NCBI RefSeq assembly: GCF_004834005.1 | Contig: NZ_STFF01000007.1 | Location: 338,735 to 402,734 of the forward strand | Length of the DNA: 64,000 nucleotides | Reading direction: 5' to 3' | From: Niastella caeni | GTDB lineage: Bacteria > Bacteroidota > Bacteroidia > Chitinophagales > Chitinophagaceae | Shown here: piece after piece, positions 44,501 to 55,100 of the stretch | Position numbering within the stretch: the first letter of the stretch is position 1 | Layout of the letters: the number at the start of each line of letters is the position of its first letter | Program-made: the position numbers and the translations under genes | Notes under the pieces: generated by a model | The model's database searches: none | Seen by the model: only the letters and a program-made list of their open reading frames with translations | Told to the model about the DNA's origin: nothing

Positions 44501-47500
44501 ATTCGATACGGTTAACATGTGCGATGGCGACCTGGATATGGCCTGGCGCAATTTCAGGCAATTATACCTGGGCTTTAAACAAGACCTGGTAAACGAGCTG
44601 GTTAATAACCCCGCTGGTTGTACGCCTTTGAATGCAGCATATACCAAGGTCCCCAAAAATGCAGATCTGATAAAATATGGCCACCAGCCTCAATTTAACC
44701 AGGACACCAAAACAACCGTTTCGCAATATACAGACCTGAATACGGCATTACAGGGTACCGGAGACCCGGGCAAAGCAGGGCAGGCCAGTGCGGCTTCGCA
44801 GCAGCAATTCAACCAGTTTTATGAGGAGAATATAAATGCCATGGTAAATCAGTGGGCTACCCAGCTATCGCCCTGTGCTTACAGCGAAGCGGCCCTGCGT
44901 GACACGATATTACCCCGGTTGAAAGGACTGTGCGTTAAAGCCAGTGACAAAGAACATCCTTTTGGCGCCAGCACGCTGCCTGCCGGTATTACCTATACGC
45001 CGCCGGGTACAAACTATGCGTTTACCAGTTTTGAACATATCATCAATACCTGGAACCAGGAACATAATATAACCAATTGGCAGGCCTGTAATGCCGATCT
45101 TATTACATCGCCCCAGCCATATGACAGACAGCCGGTGTATAATAATAAACCGGTACTAACCAAACCATCCGGCTGCGAGTGCCAACTCATTAATGATCTG
45201 TACATCAAATACCGCCTTACCCGCCGCGATGCCACTTTTGCAGCTTATTTAACAAGAACACAAGGCATTACTATGTCTGACAGTGACCTGCGGATGTTAC
45301 GTGAATTATGCAGCAATGAAGGAGCGCCCACAGCAGGAGGAGCTGCCTGTGTGTTCCTTAAACAACCTATTTATTTGCCGCCCTCCATGCAGTGTAATGC
45401 AGGGGAGGTATGCGCCTCCTGCACACTGGTAGATAGCATGTACCGGCACTACATTCAGCAATATCCTGGCGATGCGCCGCAAATAGCCGATCCTGAAGAC
45501 ACCCGGCAAAACCAGCGCAACCAGCATTTTCAAAACTATATGAACAACCGCCTGGGCTTTTCATTGCAGGCCTGGGAGTATCTGCAATTTTTGGCAGAAT
45601 GCCAAAGTGCTGCGGGAAGCATCAGCAATACGACGGAATGTGTAGACCAGCCGGTAGGAAATATTTTTTTATCAGGGGTGCCCGGTAAACTGGAAGATAT
45701 ACAGTCTACACCGGATGCAGGGTATATTATGGTAGGCAGCACCGGATTGAATGCGCGCGATGCCAGCATTATCAAAACCGATAATAATGGCAATGTTCAG
45801 TGGGCTAAGAAATATGGCGGTAACGGCGATGATCAGCTTACCCGCGTGCGCCGAACTTCCGATAACGGGTATATTGCCATTGGGACTACCAAATCAGACC
45901 ACTATGCAACAGGGGCAATGTGGGTGGTGAAGATGGATGCAGGCGGTACCGTTCAATGGACAAAGACCATTGGCTTTAACACGTATTTTGGCGAGCGCGG
46001 ATATGACGTTATAGAAACCAGCGATGGGGGGTATGCTGCACTCGGTATCTATAACCAGCATACCGGTCATGGCGAATTTTTACTGAGTAGTTTAACAAGT
46101 GATGGCGGCATTAACTGGGTACGCCGTTTTGGCACCAGCCGCCTGCAGGAAGACGGCGTTGGCTGTTCGCCTGGCCAGCCCGACACGCTTACTTACGATG
46201 GCGCCCCCGGTTATAGTTTACTGGAAAAGAACGATACACTTCTGATAGCCGGTGCAGCCTACGATGTAAACATGGGCAACCGTTACTTTGGGGCAATCTA
46301 TCGTGTAAATAAGTATGATGGTAACCTGCTCGACGCCTGGCATTATGCTGATAGCACCAGCGACAACAAAAGCACCTGGTTCAGGAATATTTACGCCACC
46401 CCGGGCGGTTATATGATCACTGCCGGTAACGCAGAAAATCTGGGCACCACCAATGACCAGATGGCTGTAGTGCACCTGCTGAGTGATGGTACCGTTTCAT
46501 CATACAAGCGATTCAACCTGCCTGCAGGAAGCAATAAGATCACCTCATCCGCCGTGTATCCTGCCTCAGATGGCGGTTATATAGTGGCCCAGACCGGTAA
46601 TAACGGCTCGCATATATTCTGGCAACGCATGGATGCATCAGGATCACTCCTGTGGTCAACCGAAACGGCGTTGCCCGGCAACCAAACCATCGGGCGGCTG
46701 ATACAAAACAATGACAGCAGCTTTACACTGGTTGGCGCCAACAACCAGCAGATGCTGATGCTGAACCTGCACCACGATCATGGAAGTTGTTATGATAATG
46801 CGGTAGCCGTTGGTGTAACGAACCCACTGATGGGTCGCATTAACTGGTCTACGGTAAACGACGCGTTGGTTTACCCGGAAGATATTGATTTTGGTTTGAC
46901 CGCAGTGCCGCTGTTATTGACAAACTCTGTTATTGCCTGTCCCGGTAACGGTAACTGCTACAATATTTATAACGGGCCGCTGCTTTGTGGAAAATCACAA
47001 CCATTGTTTCAGCCCATAGGCATAGATTCTACGGGTATCTGTACCGACAGCACTTTCTTTGCTGTTAGCATAGGGACCGAACTGCATAGAACCTATACCG
47101 ATTCACTGACCGGGAATTTTGAAGAACGCTATATCAATACCTGCCTGCAGGCCTGGCGTTATGAAACGTTTACGGTTACACACACAAGGAGTGAATATCA
47201 TCATACATTATATTATTATGACCAGGCAGGTAACCTGGTACGTACCGTACCGCCTGCCGGTGTGCATGCGATAACAGATACAACCGTATTGAAACAGGTA
47301 AAAGCAGCCCGGGCTGCCGGTACCGGGTTGGCGCCTGCCCATACACTGGTAACCGATTACCGGTACAACACATTGAACCAGGTAGTGGCGCAACGTTCAC
47401 CGGATGGAGGAACGAGCCGCTTCTGGTACGACCGGCTGGGAAGATTAAGTGTGTCGCAGAATGCAATACAAAAAGACAGTGCGCATTATAGTTATACAAA

Positions 47501-50336
47501 ATATGACGTTATTGGTCGTGTAACCGAAGTAGCGCAGTTGGCCAGCAGCACAGGCATGGCCGATGGGATCAGCAGAAGTCAGGGAGCATTGGAGCAATGG
47601 CTGACCAACGCAGCGGCTACCGCAACGCAGATAACAAAGACAACCTATGATGTAGAATATAGTCCGGTGCAACCGGTGATGGCAGCCCGAAATTTGCGAA
47701 ACCGGGTATCGTGGACGGCCTTGTACAATACGGCTGCCGACCTGCCGGTTAATAATTTCGCTACAGCCACCTTTTACAGTTACGATATCCTGGGGAATGT
47801 AGATACGTTGCTACAGGATTACAGGATTGGCACAATGGGTAACAACCTCAACCGGTTTAAAAAAATTGCCTATGACTACGACCTGATAAGCGGTAAAGTA
47901 AACCAGGTAAGTTATCAACCGGGCCAGCCCGATGCGTTCTATCACCGGTATGAGTATGATGCGGAGAATCGCATTACAAATGTGCTTACCAGTGCCGATA
48001 GTATTAACTGGGACAACGATGCCTTTTACCAGTATTATGACCATGGGCTGCTGGCAAGGACCATCCTGGGTGAACAGCAGGTGCAGGGGATTAATTATGC
48101 TTATAATCTGATGGGGTGGACGAAGTCGATCAATCCTGATATTTACGCCGGTGCAGGATATACATTGAAGGCCGATGGTAGTACGGGTAGTGTGGTTGGT
48201 AAAACGGCATACAATGTGATGCTGAACTACTTCAATGGAGATTATAAGGCCATCAGCGGCGCTGCGCCGTCCGATACAGGGGTGAACGCAACGTTGGGTG
48301 GTGAGTATCGTCCGCTGTACAATGGCAATATCAGCAGCATGGCGGTAACTATAGGTAAGCTTAATAATCCGCTATTATCCAACTATCAATACGATCAGCT
48401 CAACCGCCTCGTGGCAATGGATGCCTGGCAAAAGACAGGCGTTGCCTGGAGGAACTTAACACGCAGGGGCGACTTCCAGGAGCGCGTTCGCTACGATGCT
48501 AATGGCAATATCTTAGGTTACAAACGCAATGGTAATAACACATTTGCCGGCAAGCCGCTGGGTATGGACAGCCTGACGTACAAATATATAATGGGTACCA
48601 ACAGGCTGGATCATATAAGTGATAGTGTACAGGCCGGTAATTATGATACGGATATTGACAGGCAATCGGCCGGTAATTATGAATACGATGCCATTGGCAA
48701 CCTGGTTAAAGACAGAGCCGAAGGAATTAATAAAATTAGCTGGACGGTATATGGAAAGATCAGTCGCATAATCAAAAGCGATGGAACGAATATCTCCTAC
48801 ACATACGATGCGGGCGGAAATCGCATCAGCAAAGCGGTTGTTAAAACGGCGCCTGCTTCGGCAGATACCACCTGGTATGTAAGAGATGCGCAGGGAAATG
48901 TGATGAGCGTATATGCATCGGGCATTGATTCGGTAAATGATGGACACTTAACCCAAACGGAGTTGCATGTATATGGCAGCAGCCGTATAGGTTTGTTGCA
49001 GCGTAACAATGATGTAACGCAATATGAGCCGGTCGTTATTACGATGCCGTTGCTGGGCGCAGGCTATGGTCTAAGCTTTGGCAGAGGGAATAAGCTCTTT
49101 GAATTAAGCAATCATTTGGGGAATGTGCTTGCTACAATTAGCGATAAGAAAATTGGCGTACCTTCCGGCGGAAGTTCTTTGATAGATCACTATGAGCCAC
49201 AGGTAGTGAATGCACAGGATTATTATCCGTTTGGGATGGTAATGCCGGGAAGAACGTATGCTGAAGGAAATAGTTATAGGTATGGGTTTAATGGAAAGGA
49301 GAATGATGCAGAAACAAAAACACAGGATTATGGATTTAGAATTTATAATCCGGCATTGGGAAGGTTTTTGAGCGTTGACCCTTTAACAAAGAATTACCCT
49401 TGGTATACCCCATATCAGTTTGCAGGTAATAAACCAATAAATAGTATTGACCTTGATGGCTTAGAAGAGTATGAGAATTATGAGGCTTATTCAAAAGCAA
49501 AAGGTAAATCGGCTTTAAAAACGATGGATGGTTCTGATGGGGCGTGGTTAGCTTCTGACAGAAAAGATAAAAAAGGAACTTGGTCAAATGCAATGGCGGC
49601 TATTACTAAAAACAAATGGAAAGATAAGTTGAAATCTTATTCTCTTGTTCCCGCAAGCCCTGATGGATTTACCCCAGCATATATAAGGGAAGATAATTAT
49701 TCATTTGGTATAGTAAGAGATTATTATAATTGGGTACAACATGAACTAGATGCAAAAGGATTTGGCAGTCAATGGGCGAAAGGTGCTTCATACTTATCGG
49801 ACGAACTTGCGGATACATATGAGGAAGGTGCGGTGTCTGGCAGTGCCACAAGCATGGGGGGGATATTAAAAGGGTTAAGTCAAGGGATAGCTGGCTATGC
49901 AGTAGGAAAGTTCAGTTCTGTTTTATATGGTGGAGAAACGGTTCCTAATACAGAGGATGGTTGGTATGCCTGGGATGCCAATTTTGTTATGGAGGAACAA
50001 GTTACAAAAGTGGCTCCATCTATATATCAAAGCTATGCAGGTACAAATGCGTTGAATCAGCTTAATAGCCTTTCACGAAAGGAAGGGTTTATTGGAGGAG
50101 CGGCCTCTTTGCTGTCAAAACATTTCTTTCCAAGTTTTGCCAAATTTGGGGTTAGTGTAAATGACCCATCCACTCAATTTGGAGCACAAGGGCGTTATAA
50201 TATTCCATTACTGATGCTTTATCCGTACACTCATCAAGCAAAAGGCGGGGTGAAATTAAGCAATGAACAATTTAAGGAAATTATGAAGGCCCATAATGCA
50301 ATTAACTCTTATTATAAAAACTCAATGAAGTATTAA
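41571..50336 (+). CDS. Giant RHS-repeat secreted protein with variable C-terminal domain
   Basis: 2921 residues. Signal peptide ends near FVHAG (residue 25). Fn3-like sequence at about 185-290, Cys-rich segments to about 1360, then a beta-propeller-like set of repeats (about 1365-1725: SDNGYIAIGTT, TSDGGYAALGIY, ASDGGYIVAQTG). YD repeats follow (YDQAGNLVRTVPPAGV, SRFWYDRLGRL) and the RHS core at about 2510-2628 (LSNHLGNVLATI, YPFGMVMPGR, LGRFLSVDPLT, NSIDLDGLE). After DGLE about 290 residues form a different, AT-richer tail with no family I recognise. RHS proteins form a shell around and release a C-terminal toxin, so the tail is the likely effector. Confidence 0.85.
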   Translation: MQTHSLYRIVLLLGLICTTPFVHAGDGGGVVASAILDGSKQQVRTDSSRTIQDSAFFNASANGVDTGYSVQNVITLKINEASPLYLRTPFTATVQLRIIYSNGSAIDSISRDFTINYDSARSYHARNSFVFHGGRRVTVRILSVNTHGATWDVASVLMVENQLMAKPKYVFSCTNTVTNITVLPSSDAKADELQVQWTAIRGADQYDVEWTYIDSSALANNKYGNPLDPALIFLHNATRISTTANAYSIPVIYDNSGTLFIRVRPVQIGRAHSVVAAIWSSDASPSVMGQYQFTGHERLLNWQSNISFAEEGKRKVVVQYFDGSLRNRQTVTKDNTTNNTIVAETFYDYQGRPAIQVIPSPSLKNVIQYKAGFNVSINHAEYSQSDFDSLYSPDVFCTTHAEAMSADSGASLYYSRNNPNKTKGLNQFIPDAKNYPFTETEYTQDNTGRISRQGGVGPDHQLGSGHETKYFYGTPDQNELDALFGTDAGDKSHYFKNMVRDDNGQYSVSYVDMHGRTIATALAGNSPGSLASLASNVPAMITENLADAGSRFLQDWSMINQKSLVVPVADTYRFNYRLDPKSLTEANCRQQNICYTCLYDLQITITDNCNNRLLPGGKAFDTVLHNFSFGNLPGSCSPASMNLSFSLYLPEGSYQVTKSLTVNRRAFVYYRDSVYLPNNTCISMQQFITEQRSIIAAASTQCAPDCRSCRDSVGTYEQFKNKFITRTGIAAADTAAFSAEIATAYKNALASCNDLCGDSSAVDNDIRSAMLQDMTPPYGQYADTAKGVYEDLYSIFYIDPKDTLNFVPVYRYDGLQYADVNGRPDYVYNLESDLMVEPGSLSMSQFVQNFRSSWAEALLPYHPEYCKLQALEAQKAGNIWDRQMEAIDNFRDARELGYLNPTGNAAYPYPIVPANIDPLSLQSASLKNKLQAKLAEYLAAAGGNPKLSLWAMACVLTKCDSGNVTCVKFFGNTPANVFDTVNMCDGDLDMAWRNFRQLYLGFKQDLVNELVNNPAGCTPLNAAYTKVPKNADLIKYGHQPQFNQDTKTTVSQYTDLNTALQGTGDPGKAGQASAASQQQFNQFYEENINAMVNQWATQLSPCAYSEAALRDTILPRLKGLCVKASDKEHPFGASTLPAGITYTPPGTNYAFTSFEHIINTWNQEHNITNWQACNADLITSPQPYDRQPVYNNKPVLTKPSGCECQLINDLYIKYRLTRRDATFAAYLTRTQGITMSDSDLRMLRELCSNEGAPTAGGAACVFLKQPIYLPPSMQCNAGEVCASCTLVDSMYRHYIQQYPGDAPQIADPEDTRQNQRNQHFQNYMNNRLGFSLQAWEYLQFLAECQSAAGSISNTTECVDQPVGNIFLSGVPGKLEDIQSTPDAGYIMVGSTGLNARDASIIKTDNNGNVQWAKKYGGNGDDQLTRVRRTSDNGYIAIGTTKSDHYATGAMWVVKMDAGGTVQWTKTIGFNTYFGERGYDVIETSDGGYAALGIYNQHTGHGEFLLSSLTSDGGINWVRRFGTSRLQEDGVGCSPGQPDTLTYDGAPGYSLLEKNDTLLIAGAAYDVNMGNRYFGAIYRVNKYDGNLLDAWHYADSTSDNKSTWFRNIYATPGGYMITAGNAENLGTTNDQMAVVHLLSDGTVSSYKRFNLPAGSNKITSSAVYPASDGGYIVAQTGNNGSHIFWQRMDASGSLLWSTETALPGNQTIGRLIQNNDSSFTLVGANNQQMLMLNLHHDHGSCYDNAVAVGVTNPLMGRINWSTVNDALVYPEDIDFGLTAVPLLLTNSVIACPGNGNCYNIYNGPLLCGKSQPLFQPIGIDSTGICTDSTFFAVSIGTELHRTYTDSLTGNFEERYINTCLQAWRYETFTVTHTRSEYHHTLYYYDQAGNLVRTVPPAGVHAITDTTVLKQVKAARAAGTGLAPAHTLVTDYRYNTLNQVVAQRSPDGGTSRFWYDRLGRLSVSQNAIQKDSAHYSYTKYDVIGRVTEVAQLASSTGMADGISRSQGALEQWLTNAAATATQITKTTYDVEYSPVQPVMAARNLRNRVSWTALYNTAADLPVNNFATATFYSYDILGNVDTLLQDYRIGTMGNNLNRFKKIAYDYDLISGKVNQVSYQPGQPDAFYHRYEYDAENRITNVLTSADSINWDNDAFYQYYDHGLLARTILGEQQVQGINYAYNLMGWTKSINPDIYAGAGYTLKADGSTGSVVGKTAYNVMLNYFNGDYKAISGAAPSDTGVNATLGGEYRPLYNGNISSMAVTIGKLNNPLLSNYQYDQLNRLVAMDAWQKTGVAWRNLTRRGDFQERVRYDANGNILGYKRNGNNTFAGKPLGMDSLTYKYIMGTNRLDHISDSVQAGNYDTDIDRQSAGNYEYDAIGNLVKDRAEGINKISWTVYGKISRIIKSDGTNISYTYDAGGNRISKAVVKTAPASADTTWYVRDAQGNVMSVYASGIDSVNDGHLTQTELHVYGSSRIGLLQRNNDVTQYEPVVITMPLLGAGYGLSFGRGNKLFELSNHLGNVLATISDKKIGVPSGGSSLIDHYEPQVVNAQDYYPFGMVMPGRTYAEGNSYRYGFNGKENDAETKTQDYGFRIYNPALGRFLSVDPLTKNYPWYTPYQFAGNKPINSIDLDGLEEYENYEAYSKAKGKSALKTMDGSDGAWLASDRKDKKGTWSNAMAAITKNKWKDKLKSYSLVPASPDGFTPAYIREDNYSFGIVRDYYNWVQHELDAKGFGSQWAKGASYLSDELADTYEEGAVSGSATSMGGILKGLSQGIAGYAVGKFSSVLYGGETVPNTEDGWYAWDANFVMEEQVTKVAPSIYQSYAGTNALNQLNSLSRKEGFIGGAASLLSKHFFPSFAKFGVSVNDPSTQFGAQGRYNIPLLMLYPYTHQAKGGVKLSNEQFKEIMKAHNAINSYYKNSMKY

Positions 50337-51533
50337 ATGTCAGTTAAAATAAGAATAGCAGCTTCTATTTTCTGTTTCGCTTATTTGCTGCACATCACAG
50401 GATGTAAAACACAAATAACCAATATAGCTTTGAGCCCTGATATAACAAAATATACAAGCCATTCACTTGATTTCCCGTCTATTATTGGAAATGAATATAA
50501 GATTATAAGCACTGTTGTTAAACAGAAAAAATTGTTAGTAAAAGCAACCAGATCTGACACATCTTTCTTTATAGGCGTTGATTTGCTGAAGGGCAATGTT
50601 TTTTTTATTAAACCTGATCCTTCTAATGATTACGTTTCGAGTACGTTTGATATAAGTGGTGATAGCATATTTTCTTTGTCTTCACTAACGCCATCAGAAA
50701 TATTTATTACGAACATCAAATCAGATAACACTCAAAAGAAGGCTGTTGATTTTGAAAAGGCAACACGGCCAGGAAAAATTGTTTTAAATCATAATCAGAT
50801 TTTTTTGTTGAATGATGTTTATGGTGTCGGTGTAGTAAATCAAATCAACTTTAAACAGATCATGTTTCATAATGAAGGTATAACAGGTCTTGTCAACCCT
50901 CAATCAAGCACATTATCGTTTCCTGTTAATAGTTCATTGAATTTAATATCAGGCCATGTCATTGCAAATAATACAATACAGTTATATGCGATTGATAATC
51001 GAGGCAGTATTCGATGGCGGTATCTTGTTAAGCAAAATTCTAAGAGGGAAGCCGTGTCAATTTTGAGCTTTTCTAATCTCTTTGTTGTAAAGTATGACAG
51101 TACTCTTGTTGGATTGAATAAAGAGGATGGTAAGGAAGTTTGGCATAATACTTTGCAGAACTCCGTCAGCGACATATACAAATGGCAGGATAAAATTTTG
51201 GCTTATTGTTTAGTGAACCCGTCAGGAACGTATCCTGATAATGAGGATTTTGAATATAAAGTAGTGATGAAGTTATTTGATAGTAAACAAGGCAAAGAAG
51301 TATGGAGCACAGATTTTAACTCTGCCAATGTGCCTCACATTGGAATTTGTGGCACCAACCTATTAGTGAGTGATAATAAATTATTCACTCTTTTTTCATT
51401 GAATAATGGAACTATATTGAGTAAAAAACATTTTCCCCAAAAAAACAAAGGTGATTATGCTTTTGAAATGCTTGCTGATATAGGAACAGGCGATTATTAT
51501 ATAAAGTCTTATGGTGGGGAAATTTATTGGTAA
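50337..51533 (+). CDS. Lipoprotein with PQQ-like beta-propeller, possible immunity protein
   Basis: 398 residues. Lipobox ITGCK puts the lipid-modified cysteine near residue 23, so it is anchored to a membrane. The body has PQQ/WD-type propeller repeats (RGSIRWRYLV, NKEDGKEVWHNTLQ, DSKQGKEVWSTDF). The ATG follows the stop of the RHS gene with no base between, and both share the same AT-rich composition. This is the usual place of the immunity gene for an RHS C-terminal toxin, so periplasmic protection against that tail is plausible. A general propeller lipoprotein is the alternative. Confidence 0.75.
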   Translation: MSVKIRIAASIFCFAYLLHITGCKTQITNIALSPDITKYTSHSLDFPSIIGNEYKIISTVVKQKKLLVKATRSDTSFFIGVDLLKGNVFFIKPDPSNDYVSSTFDISGDSIFSLSSLTPSEIFITNIKSDNTQKKAVDFEKATRPGKIVLNHNQIFLLNDVYGVGVVNQINFKQIMFHNEGITGLVNPQSSTLSFPVNSSLNLISGHVIANNTIQLYAIDNRGSIRWRYLVKQNSKREAVSILSFSNLFVVKYDSTLVGLNKEDGKEVWHNTLQNSVSDIYKWQDKILAYCLVNPSGTYPDNEDFEYKVVMKLFDSKQGKEVWSTDFNSANVPHIGICGTNLLVSDNKLFTLFSLNNGTILSKKHFPQKNKGDYAFEMLADIGTGDYYIKSYGGEIYW

Positions 51534-52127
51534 CGTAAGCATATAATGAACGATAAAGCGGCCCACGCAACTGCAAATTTTCAAATTGTATGATTGACAA
51601 TTGAGCTATTTTAATTAGGTGTTCTAGCTATGTAACCGCACCACTTTTATTAGATGAATAAAATCTGCCGTACTACCAATATTAATAGCTCCTAGTAACG
51701 GCTACATTATTCGCCAATGATTTCTACACCCGCTTTATCTCCTGCATAAACCGGGTGGGCGTTTAGCCAAATTCTTTTTTTAAAAGGGTCTGCTTAAAAT
51801 AATACCGAAAAGTTTTGGCGGTATTATTTTTTTTTACCAAATTGTATCCACCATAACCTTAGCCAAAATGAAACTGTTATCCTGCACACCTTGCCAGTCT
51901 TTGGTCAAACGCCTGCATCTTTCTCTGATAAAGAGTCATTTTTCCCCATAAAAAAATGCTTCTTCAATGCTATAAAGCAATTATTCCGTTTCTATTAAGG
52001 TTAGCGATCCATCGCATATAATTACGCCAATACCGTCTACAGGCGCATGCCAGAAAGTATTTCTATCAGTGACCTTGTTCTAAAAGACTAAACTAAAACT
52101 AGTAGCTCGTTCCCTAAAATACCGAAC
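51534..52127. other. Gene-free interval between two RHS modules
   Basis: 594 bases, AT-rich, without a convincing gene. It contains the remnant of an AraC-type regulator on the minus strand (51724-51810) and a 27-codon chance frame at 51868. No tRNA, terminator with U-run or insertion-sequence end was seen. It probably is scar tissue from rearrangement of the RHS modules. Confidence 0.5.
51724..51810 (-). pseudogene. Remnant of an AraC-type helix-turn-helix domain
   Basis: Read on the minus strand, one frame gives FRYYFKQTLLKKEFG, a stop, then TPTRFMQEIKRV and another stop. LKKEFG-x-TP followed by an aromatic residue is the characteristic end of AraC-family DNA-binding domains. Only about 28 codons survive, interrupted by a stop. 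Could be coincidence, but the order of motifs is right. Confidence 0.35.
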
Positions 52128-55100
52128 ATGAAACCTTATCTGTCTTCCTGCATTAAGGATTGTTTTTTCAAACTTATTATTACTGTTGCTCTTGTTGTTG
52201 TTAGTGTTTCGGCCAAAGCGCAGTGTTATGCAAACTTTTCCCTGAGCAGAACTTATCCTTACGGCCAGTTATGCTCACCCCAAAATGTAACTGTTCGTGC
52301 CCAACATTATAATCCAAATCCCGGATGGGTAGATGGTGAGTTTCGCTGGTACAGGAGCAATACAGCCCCTGATCCGGTTCAAACCAATTTTATCAGCTCG
52401 GATTATATATTGATCGCTGACTATAGTTTTTATGCCACCAATGGTTCAGGAGTATGGGTAAGTTTTTATGATTACGCTACCAGTTGCGAATCCCCTCGCA
52501 TTCCATATATTCTTTCTATTGGGACCATGCCCAATTTATCCCAGACTTACGCACGCGTATGCGATGATTATATTGGTCGCATACAACTGGGCAGCAACGT
52601 AAGCGGCGTTACCTTTCAGCTTTATTATTTTGATCAATCAAATACCTATCAACTACTTGGCCAAAATACCACAGGTTATTTTGAACTTCCGGATTATTCG
52701 ATTGGCGATGAAGGCAGGTATTTTGCAAAAATTTCTTATTCAGGCTGTTCATCGCTTTCCTATTACCCGTTACATCTTGAAGTGATAGGTTCTGCGCCCC
52801 CAACCATTACCGGTAACCTGTCGATACTGGTGGGGAACAACAACACTTTAACAGCAAGCGGAAGTGCATCTACTTTCAACTGGTATGATGCAGGAGGTAA
52901 CCTTCTTAAAGCAGGCTTGCAATACACTATGCCCAATACCCTTACCGGTAATACCTATACCTACCAGGTGCGGGGACGCAGCAGTGATGGGGCTTGTTTT
53001 ACCAATCCAGCCTATGTTACGGTTACAGTTAGCAATCCGGCTGTTACATATACGACCCCATATACCAGTTCTAATTTTACTAAATCAATTGATTTAAGCA
53101 AACCGGTTGGTACTGTTTCAGGTACATCTGGTACAACCGCTGCCGGCGGAGCTACTTATTCCATCCCCATTTATACCCCTCCCGGAGCCAATGGCATACA
53201 ACCTTCTGTAAGTGTTGTTTACAATTCCATGTCGGGAAATGGTAATGTGGGTTTGGGATGGAATATTTCGGGTCTTTCTGCAATTACAAGGTTTGGCAAA
53301 AACATGTACCATAATGGAGTAGTAGCTCCTGTTTCCTATACCAACCAGGATGGTTTTTCATTAGACGGCGCCCGGTTGAATGCAATCTCTGGCACATATG
53401 GAGCGGCTGGTACTGTTTACGCTACCGAAAGGGAGGTTTTTTTTAAAATTATTTCTTATGGCAGTTCGGCCAATAATCCCGATTGGTTTAAGGTAACTAC
53501 AAAAGATGGAACAATCATGGAGTATGGGAATACCACTGATTCGCGCATGCGCACAGACAATGGTGCAAATGTGATGGTATGGCGGTTGAATAAAATCATT
53601 GATATTAACGGTAATTATATTTCTTTTAAATACGATAATGGATTCAGGGATAGCCGCATCGATGAAATTAATTATACCGGTAACGACAATACCGGGTTAC
53701 AGCCATTTAACAAATTGAAATTTAATTATCAAACAAGAGAAGACCGGACGACGAGTTACGAAGGAGGCGCTTCCCTTGCATCAAGGCATTTATTAAAGAG
53801 TATAGTCGTTACCAGTGAGGGAAGTGCAGTGAAGACCTACCAGTTTAATTATGCATTTGACAATCTTACCTCGCTGTTAAAGGAAGTTATTGAATCAGGA
53901 ACGGATGGTTCTTCGCTTAACAGTACTATTTTCTTGTATGGCGATCAGCCACAGAACATGGTAACGCAAACAACCGTTGCGCTGGAGGGTTCCTACGATT
54001 TCTTTTCAGGAGATTTTGATGCCGATGGAAAATCAGATCTGCTGGCAGCAGAAACCTATTTAGACGCCAATATGGGCATTCGGCTTCATTCCAATTACTC
54101 ATTGATTAAAGATGTGTATGAGTATGGTTATACATTTATTTATAATAAAACATTGCCGCAGAACATAGGGTCACAGGTGATCCAGGATAAAAAATTCTTC
54201 AACTTTCTGACAGCAGATTATAATGGCGACGGACGGGATGATGTTTTGGAGGTGTATTCTTCTACAATAAATGTGAGTCCCTGTAATGGATACAGGAGAA
54301 AAGTTTCGGGCGGTAGTATAAATTATACTAAAAATATAAATAACCAAACTGGTTACACTGCAGCGCCTTTTGACTATCCAACAGATGTGCTGAATGTACC
54401 ATACCAATATGTGAGTGAAAAAGGACATTTCTTTATTCCAGGCGATTTTGATGGTGATGGTAATAAGGATTACATTTTGTTACTCGGCAAACCAAGACAA
54501 AATGGAACCTGTGTATTAAACATTCCCCGTGTCGCATTTGACTATAAAGCCTTTCTTACCAGCCCATCTACCAATGAGACCAATGCTGAAATTGCTAATT
54601 TCGGTTTTGGCGCAACGGCTGACTATTATGCAGGAACTGTAGCAGGCGCCGACATGCTCAATACATTGGATTTTGACGGTGATGGAAAAACGGAAATCCT
54701 GGTAACAAAAGATAATCTGAGTTATGTAATAAGAATTCAACGGGTATCTGCTACCAGCGGTTTTTTGTTCGGGGCATCGGTTATCTATACAACCGGAGAA
54801 ATTACCAAAACCAGTAAAATTTATCCGGGCGATTTCAATAGCGACCACAAAACAGATATACTGGTAAGAAACAGCAGCGGTTCATGGAAGATCCTGTATG
54901 GAACCGGTACCAGCTTTACCGTAGCCAGTTTCACCTTCAACCAAACGCCCAATCTTCCAGATGACCATACAACAGATAAAATTATCGTTTCTGATTTTAA
55001 TGGCGACGGCAACAGCGATATTATGCATGGATTTCGGGTGACCGGAACCGGCACTTCAAAAATCTCCATGTATTATTTTAGAGGAGTAAACAGCGGAACT

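Noticed and set aside
51868..51951. 27-codon frame with two cysteines between RHS modules
   Set aside because: No leader motif or link to a modification enzyme; likely chance.
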